A stretch of 64,000 bases of DNA from Chryseobacterium aquifrigidense (GTDB taxonomy: Bacteria; Bacteroidota; Bacteroidia; Flavobacteriales; Weeksellaceae). Below the pieces are notes generated by a model, which was given only the letters and a program-made list of their open reading frames with translations, was not told the origin of the DNA and did not search any database. Position 1 is the stretch's first letter. Each line of letters opens with the position of its first letter. Both the position numbers and the translations under genes were made by a program. Positions 61,701 to 64,000 of this stretch are shown here, one piece after another. The stretch is from assembly GCF_006716485.1 (NCBI RefSeq), contig NZ_VFPD01000001.1:2896008-2960007 (forward strand), given 5' to 3'.

Positions 61701-62224
61701 GGAATTCCTTTCTTGTCAAACACAAATTTGATTTGCATTCCACCAAAGTTAGCCATATATAAATCCTGCTCTGTATCTACATTATCATTGGAAGCATCCT
61801 GAAAAAATTGCATGGCAATAGGATTATTAGGCCCTATATCATCAAAATTGGTCGGAATAGAAACATTAGATAGATTGTTTTCATCCGGAAGATCACGGAT
61901 GACTCGTGTAATCACTCCTCCTGAAACCATAGTCCAACCGAGTCCAGTAGAACCGTTCATATCATCTACTTTGATTCCATTGGAAAAATAATTAAGTCTG
62001 ATGGGAATAGTAATATTTCCGGCCGCAAAGGACGTTACAGGAATATCTACATTAGCATTTCCTGTAAACAAACTTACCGGAAGGTTTCCAAAGGAGCCCA
62101 GTTTATAGGACTCCGCTGATGGTGGGATGATATTCGGAAGGGTGGATGATTTGCTTCCTGTAGTTTGTGCTAATGCTGTTCCAAGGGACAAGCAAAAAAA
62201 CAAACTGGTTATATTTTTTTTCAT
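58796..62224 (-). CDS. Large Rhs-associated partner protein
   Basis: A 1142-residue secreted protein with a signal peptide (SLFFCLSLGTALAQ). N-terminal IPPSAESYKLGSFGNLPVSLFTGNANVDIPVTSF and GNITIPIRLNYFSNGIKVDD, then YD-repeat-like stretches to the end (GKRELYVYDTANRLKQVQV). This is the usual upstream partner of Bacteroidota Rhs toxins, perhaps building a shared shell. It starts 7 bases before the Rhs gene. Confidence 0.85.
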   Translation of the reverse strand: MKKNITSLFFCLSLGTALAQTTGSKSSTLPNIIPPSAESYKLGSFGNLPVSLFTGNANVDIPVTSFAAGNITIPIRLNYFSNGIKVDDMNGSTGLGWTMVSGGVITRVIRDLPDENNLSNVSIPTNFDDIGPNNPIAMQFFQDASNDNVDTEQDLYMANFGGMQIKFVFDKKGIPVIYSQKDVIIEGVSGGDSFTITVDNGTKYYFTDKESTSNRTAGAGHSLISISTTAWYLTKIEDISTGETVFIENVDGGYTATMSQSQTLSYTSPNGGPMLSSCGNPAFIRYPQVSELISHNQTVNGKQIKRIYSNNPSYGEIIFDYFQSGGSADYKRLQKVTKKINNSIINDVTLNYTLTSNNRLFLNSVSDSVAGSVYSFQYNQPDQFPPRLSFGRDDWGYFNGATNNTNLIPSIIEIINWSGYQSSMRSVNPSKTSIGILQKITYPTKGYSEFFYENNTSVEKNVVLIPEKKTGVQIGAEKGSSGPQVTNSTTFIPVKNEEITIGGGAWFNSDACDSQWEVAGKHRAVANLKRANGESVTLYQKTSSGMMTSPTTSLTFPSPYAYYAMVSKNEVLTLNLTTLFLCVQAEAAASYTEALEVRGDREVPIGGLRIAKIVDTTENGVASTRNFVYHDLGEQNTEATVLREPQFEEQLYYTRTCSTTPNPGNNGGGFPTGVERFPYYTITSTNINQLFATHPNVFYKTVQEIVEGKSNIIHYYSTESDDFGKVIYGNNIRNSVLTNFGWNNGKEKLTKYLDSGNNLVRTVEMNYEEDDSRKYQVDGFSIRKNYDNPVSQNVTRTCTAEDVVRTMDYTYCSASHSHHYTAFDGYKNCINPGANNQTATYKDICFGQGIGTVMTYADQLDNLDIMQYKNISRFEYLKSQKAIDYLNGTAMKTETQYFYAHPKHHQLTSEKTIFPDLTSAGKTYQYAHEKNNQLMIGKNMVGIPLETQTQQTANSITKVTSREETIYPTALPHAVTGNLMLPLSEYSYDTLNPTVSSKDVTYEKYDEKGNILQYREKDGTPVSIVWGYNKTRPIAKIVGALYSQVEGMISTIVTKSNEDAVDPTKEAELLLALDAFQPVGMTTKYTYNPLVGVTTITPPSGKRELYVYDTANRLKQVQVRERDNAGTYSYKVVKEFKYNYKQ

Positions 62225-62231
62225 TGTGTTT

Positions 62232-63833
62232 TTATTTCTTAATTAATTTGGCATTCGCCGTTTTATTGGTATCAGTTTTTATCGTCACCAGATAGGCTCC
62301 CTGCACCAAAGCTTGGGTATTGATCTTCGTGACTCTGTTTTTGGTTTTTATACTTTGAAGTTGTCTTCCGCTCATATCGTACAACAGAATATCAGCATCT
62401 TTGAAGTCAAATCCGATTTCCACGTAAGCATAATCAGACACAGGATTCGGATAGATTTTGATATCGTATTTTTCGATTAACTGGTCTACCTGTTTATCGC
62501 CCAGTTTTACAATTTTCCAGTTTTCTTTACCCAGTTCTTCTGCGCTAGTTCCGGCCAGAATAATTGAACCGTCTCTGTTGAGTTTCAGATCTGAAAGTCT
62601 TTCTTCTTTTTGTCTGGATTCTCCTTTTACATGTTTTCTCCACTGCTCATTTCCATTCTGATCAAGGTAGAGCATCCAGAAGGTTTCATCATCGGTTTGG
62701 ATTCTTCCTTCAGCCTGGGTGTACCCCCCCAACAGAATGCCTTTAGACTTATCGCTTCCATCTTCCAGCCTCCCACTTACCACACTCATTCCCATCAAAA
62801 TATCTCTGTTCTTGAAATTATAGGATTTCTGCCACTGCTCTTCACCTCTTTCATTGAGAGCAATCAGCCAAAGGTCTGTTCCTTCTTCCAATCCAACGGT
62901 TTTATTTCCCGATCTTTCTGATCTGGATTCTCCACCAATGATAAAACCCGTAGAGGTTAGTGCCAGGGTTCTCAAATGATCATCTCCTTTACCTCCGAAG
63001 TTCTTTTCCCATTCTACTTTTCCGTTTTTATCGAGTTTTACGATCCAGTAATCTCCTTCACCGTAATTGTTACTAGCCTTGGAATAAGAGTCGATCTTCA
63101 AACTGCTTCCAGCCTCCAGCTTCCCGCTTCCCGCCTTTACTTCAGAACTCCTTGAATAAATCCCCAGTAATGCTCCTCCATCTCTCGTTGGAATCATCTT
63201 TTCCAATTCATCTAAACCTTTTCCGCCTAAAATTAATTGGGAGAGTTCTTTTCCGTTTTTGTCTAATCGGGTAATTAAAACATCTTTTGAACCGTATCCT
63301 TTGGGTGAGTTCTGTACGTTTCCGACCACAAAGAATCCTAAATCAGTAGCCTGGATAACCGCTCTGGCTTCTTCATCGGAAGAGCTTCCTAACGTTTTCT
63401 GCCATAATTCATCACCGAATTCATTGATCCGGATCAGCCAGATATCTGAACCGCCTTTGGAATCGTCTTTCTTATCCAAACCTTTCCCCGAATACGAAGT
63501 ACCTGCTAACAAACTTCCACCATCCTGTGTAGTAACGGTTGCTGACAGATAATCATGATTCCGCCCGGAAAAATATTTTTCCCACACTTCTTCTCCCTGC
63601 TGGTTTAGTTTTACTAAGTGAAAATCATAACCGTTGTTTTGCTTATTTGCTTGCAGAAGTTTGTCGCTCTGAATTGAGCTTCCCGTGATCACATACTGCT
63701 GATCGATGGTTGTAGTAACCTGGCTTAAAAAATTCTGGGTGGAGGATTTTATATCCTTCTGCCACACCACTTCCTGAGCAGATATTCCCAGGATTGTGCA
63801 TAACATAAATGCACACTGATAAATTTTTCTCAT
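62232..63833 (-). CDS. T9SS type A sorting domain protein with beta-propeller-like repeats
   Basis: A 533-residue secreted protein. Signal peptide YQCAFMLCTILGISAQ; repeated WxxxxGSxxDE or GxxGxDxLxxL units, typical of beta-propeller or WD-like repeats (DIWLIRINEFGDELWQKTLGSSSDEE, DYWIVKLDKNGKVEWEKNFGG). The C-terminal 80 residues (YPNPVSDYAYVEIGFDF, LLYDMSGRQLQSI, QGAYLVTIKTD) are a T9SS sorting domain, so it is exported and surface-attached. First gene of the toxin operon, 7 bases before the partner. Confidence 0.9.
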   Translation of the reverse strand: MRKIYQCAFMLCTILGISAQEVVWQKDIKSSTQNFLSQVTTTIDQQYVITGSSIQSDKLLQANKQNNGYDFHLVKLNQQGEEVWEKYFSGRNHDYLSATVTTQDGGSLLAGTSYSGKGLDKKDDSKGGSDIWLIRINEFGDELWQKTLGSSSDEEARAVIQATDLGFFVVGNVQNSPKGYGSKDVLITRLDKNGKELSQLILGGKGLDELEKMIPTRDGGALLGIYSRSSEVKAGSGKLEAGSSLKIDSYSKASNNYGEGDYWIVKLDKNGKVEWEKNFGGKGDDHLRTLALTSTGFIIGGESRSERSGNKTVGLEEGTDLWLIALNERGEEQWQKSYNFKNRDILMGMSVVSGRLEDGSDKSKGILLGGYTQAEGRIQTDDETFWMLYLDQNGNEQWRKHVKGESRQKEERLSDLKLNRDGSIILAGTSAEELGKENWKIVKLGDKQVDQLIEKYDIKIYPNPVSDYAYVEIGFDFKDADILLYDMSGRQLQSIKTKNRVTKINTQALVQGAYLVTIKTDTNKTANAKLIKK

Positions 63834-64000
63834 TGATTGTGTAATTGACGTGTAAAAATATAGCTAATACTTAATATACGTACTCCGTAAAAAACCCATA
63901 TTTTCATGAATTTTTCTTAACATATATAGTATTGCATAAATAAAATTGGATCATGGTACAAAGCTATATTAGCATGGCGTCAAACTATGTCGCATTAATA

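Overview
The window looks like a chromosomal segment of a Chryseobacterium-like member of the Bacteroidota (Flavobacteriia). The evidence is the AT-rich base composition, Bacteroidota promoter boxes of the TAnnTTTG type, TonB-dependent uptake, a type IX secretion sorting domain, and gene pairs typical of flavobacteria such as DUF6341/DUF6427. The genus is inferred from gene content, not tested.

Positions 1-46290 are mostly core genome. In order they carry an OstA-like gene with a Fur regulator, a KUP potassium transporter, pyruvate dehydrogenase E1 beta, an LtaS-type sulfatase and phosphatidylserine synthase. Next come a run of small plus-strand genes, an M16 peptidase, trigger factor, a TonB receptor module and an ABC-F protein. 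These are followed by a DUF2235 protein, a LuxR-type two-component system, aquaporin, a LuxE-like protein, an LpxH-like hydrolase, QueD, a serine hydrolase and an OmpH protein. The glyoxylate shunt (aceB, aceA) is divergent from an XRE regulator. The core part ends with ComF, an alpha/beta hydrolase, upp and der. Short low-complexity repeats lie in several intergenic gaps.

Positions 46600-53000 look like a mobile island beside tRNA-Gln(TTG). It holds a large serine recombinase whose C-terminus is read through the antisense of the tRNA, a tiny conserved-looking ORF, a decayed IS66 transposase, and a MobV-type relaxase with a small XRE regulator. In its centre is the most interesting locus of the window: an ECF sigma factor gene followed after one base by a gene for a Cas12f/TnpB-like protein. 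In that protein the RuvC-I aspartate and RuvC-II glutamate are replaced and everything after the RuvC-II/YYELQ region (zinc ribbon, RuvC-III) is missing. Just downstream is a structured segment that looks like a single guide RNA. Its would-be guide can pair over 15 nt (13 Watson-Crick, 2 U-G) with a site in the sigma gene's own leader. This suggests RNA-guided sigma recruitment with autoregulation. I recall reports of sigma-associated nuclease-dead Cas12f homologues acting in RNA-guided transcription in Bacteroidota, but cannot check them here.

Positions 53100-63833 are a minus-strand polymorphic-toxin locus. A T9SS-sorted beta-propeller-like protein, a 1142-residue Rhs-associated partner and an Rhs protein with a C-terminal HNH nuclease toxin are followed by four immunity-type genes (DUF4265, DUF2750, Imm33-like, SUFU-like).
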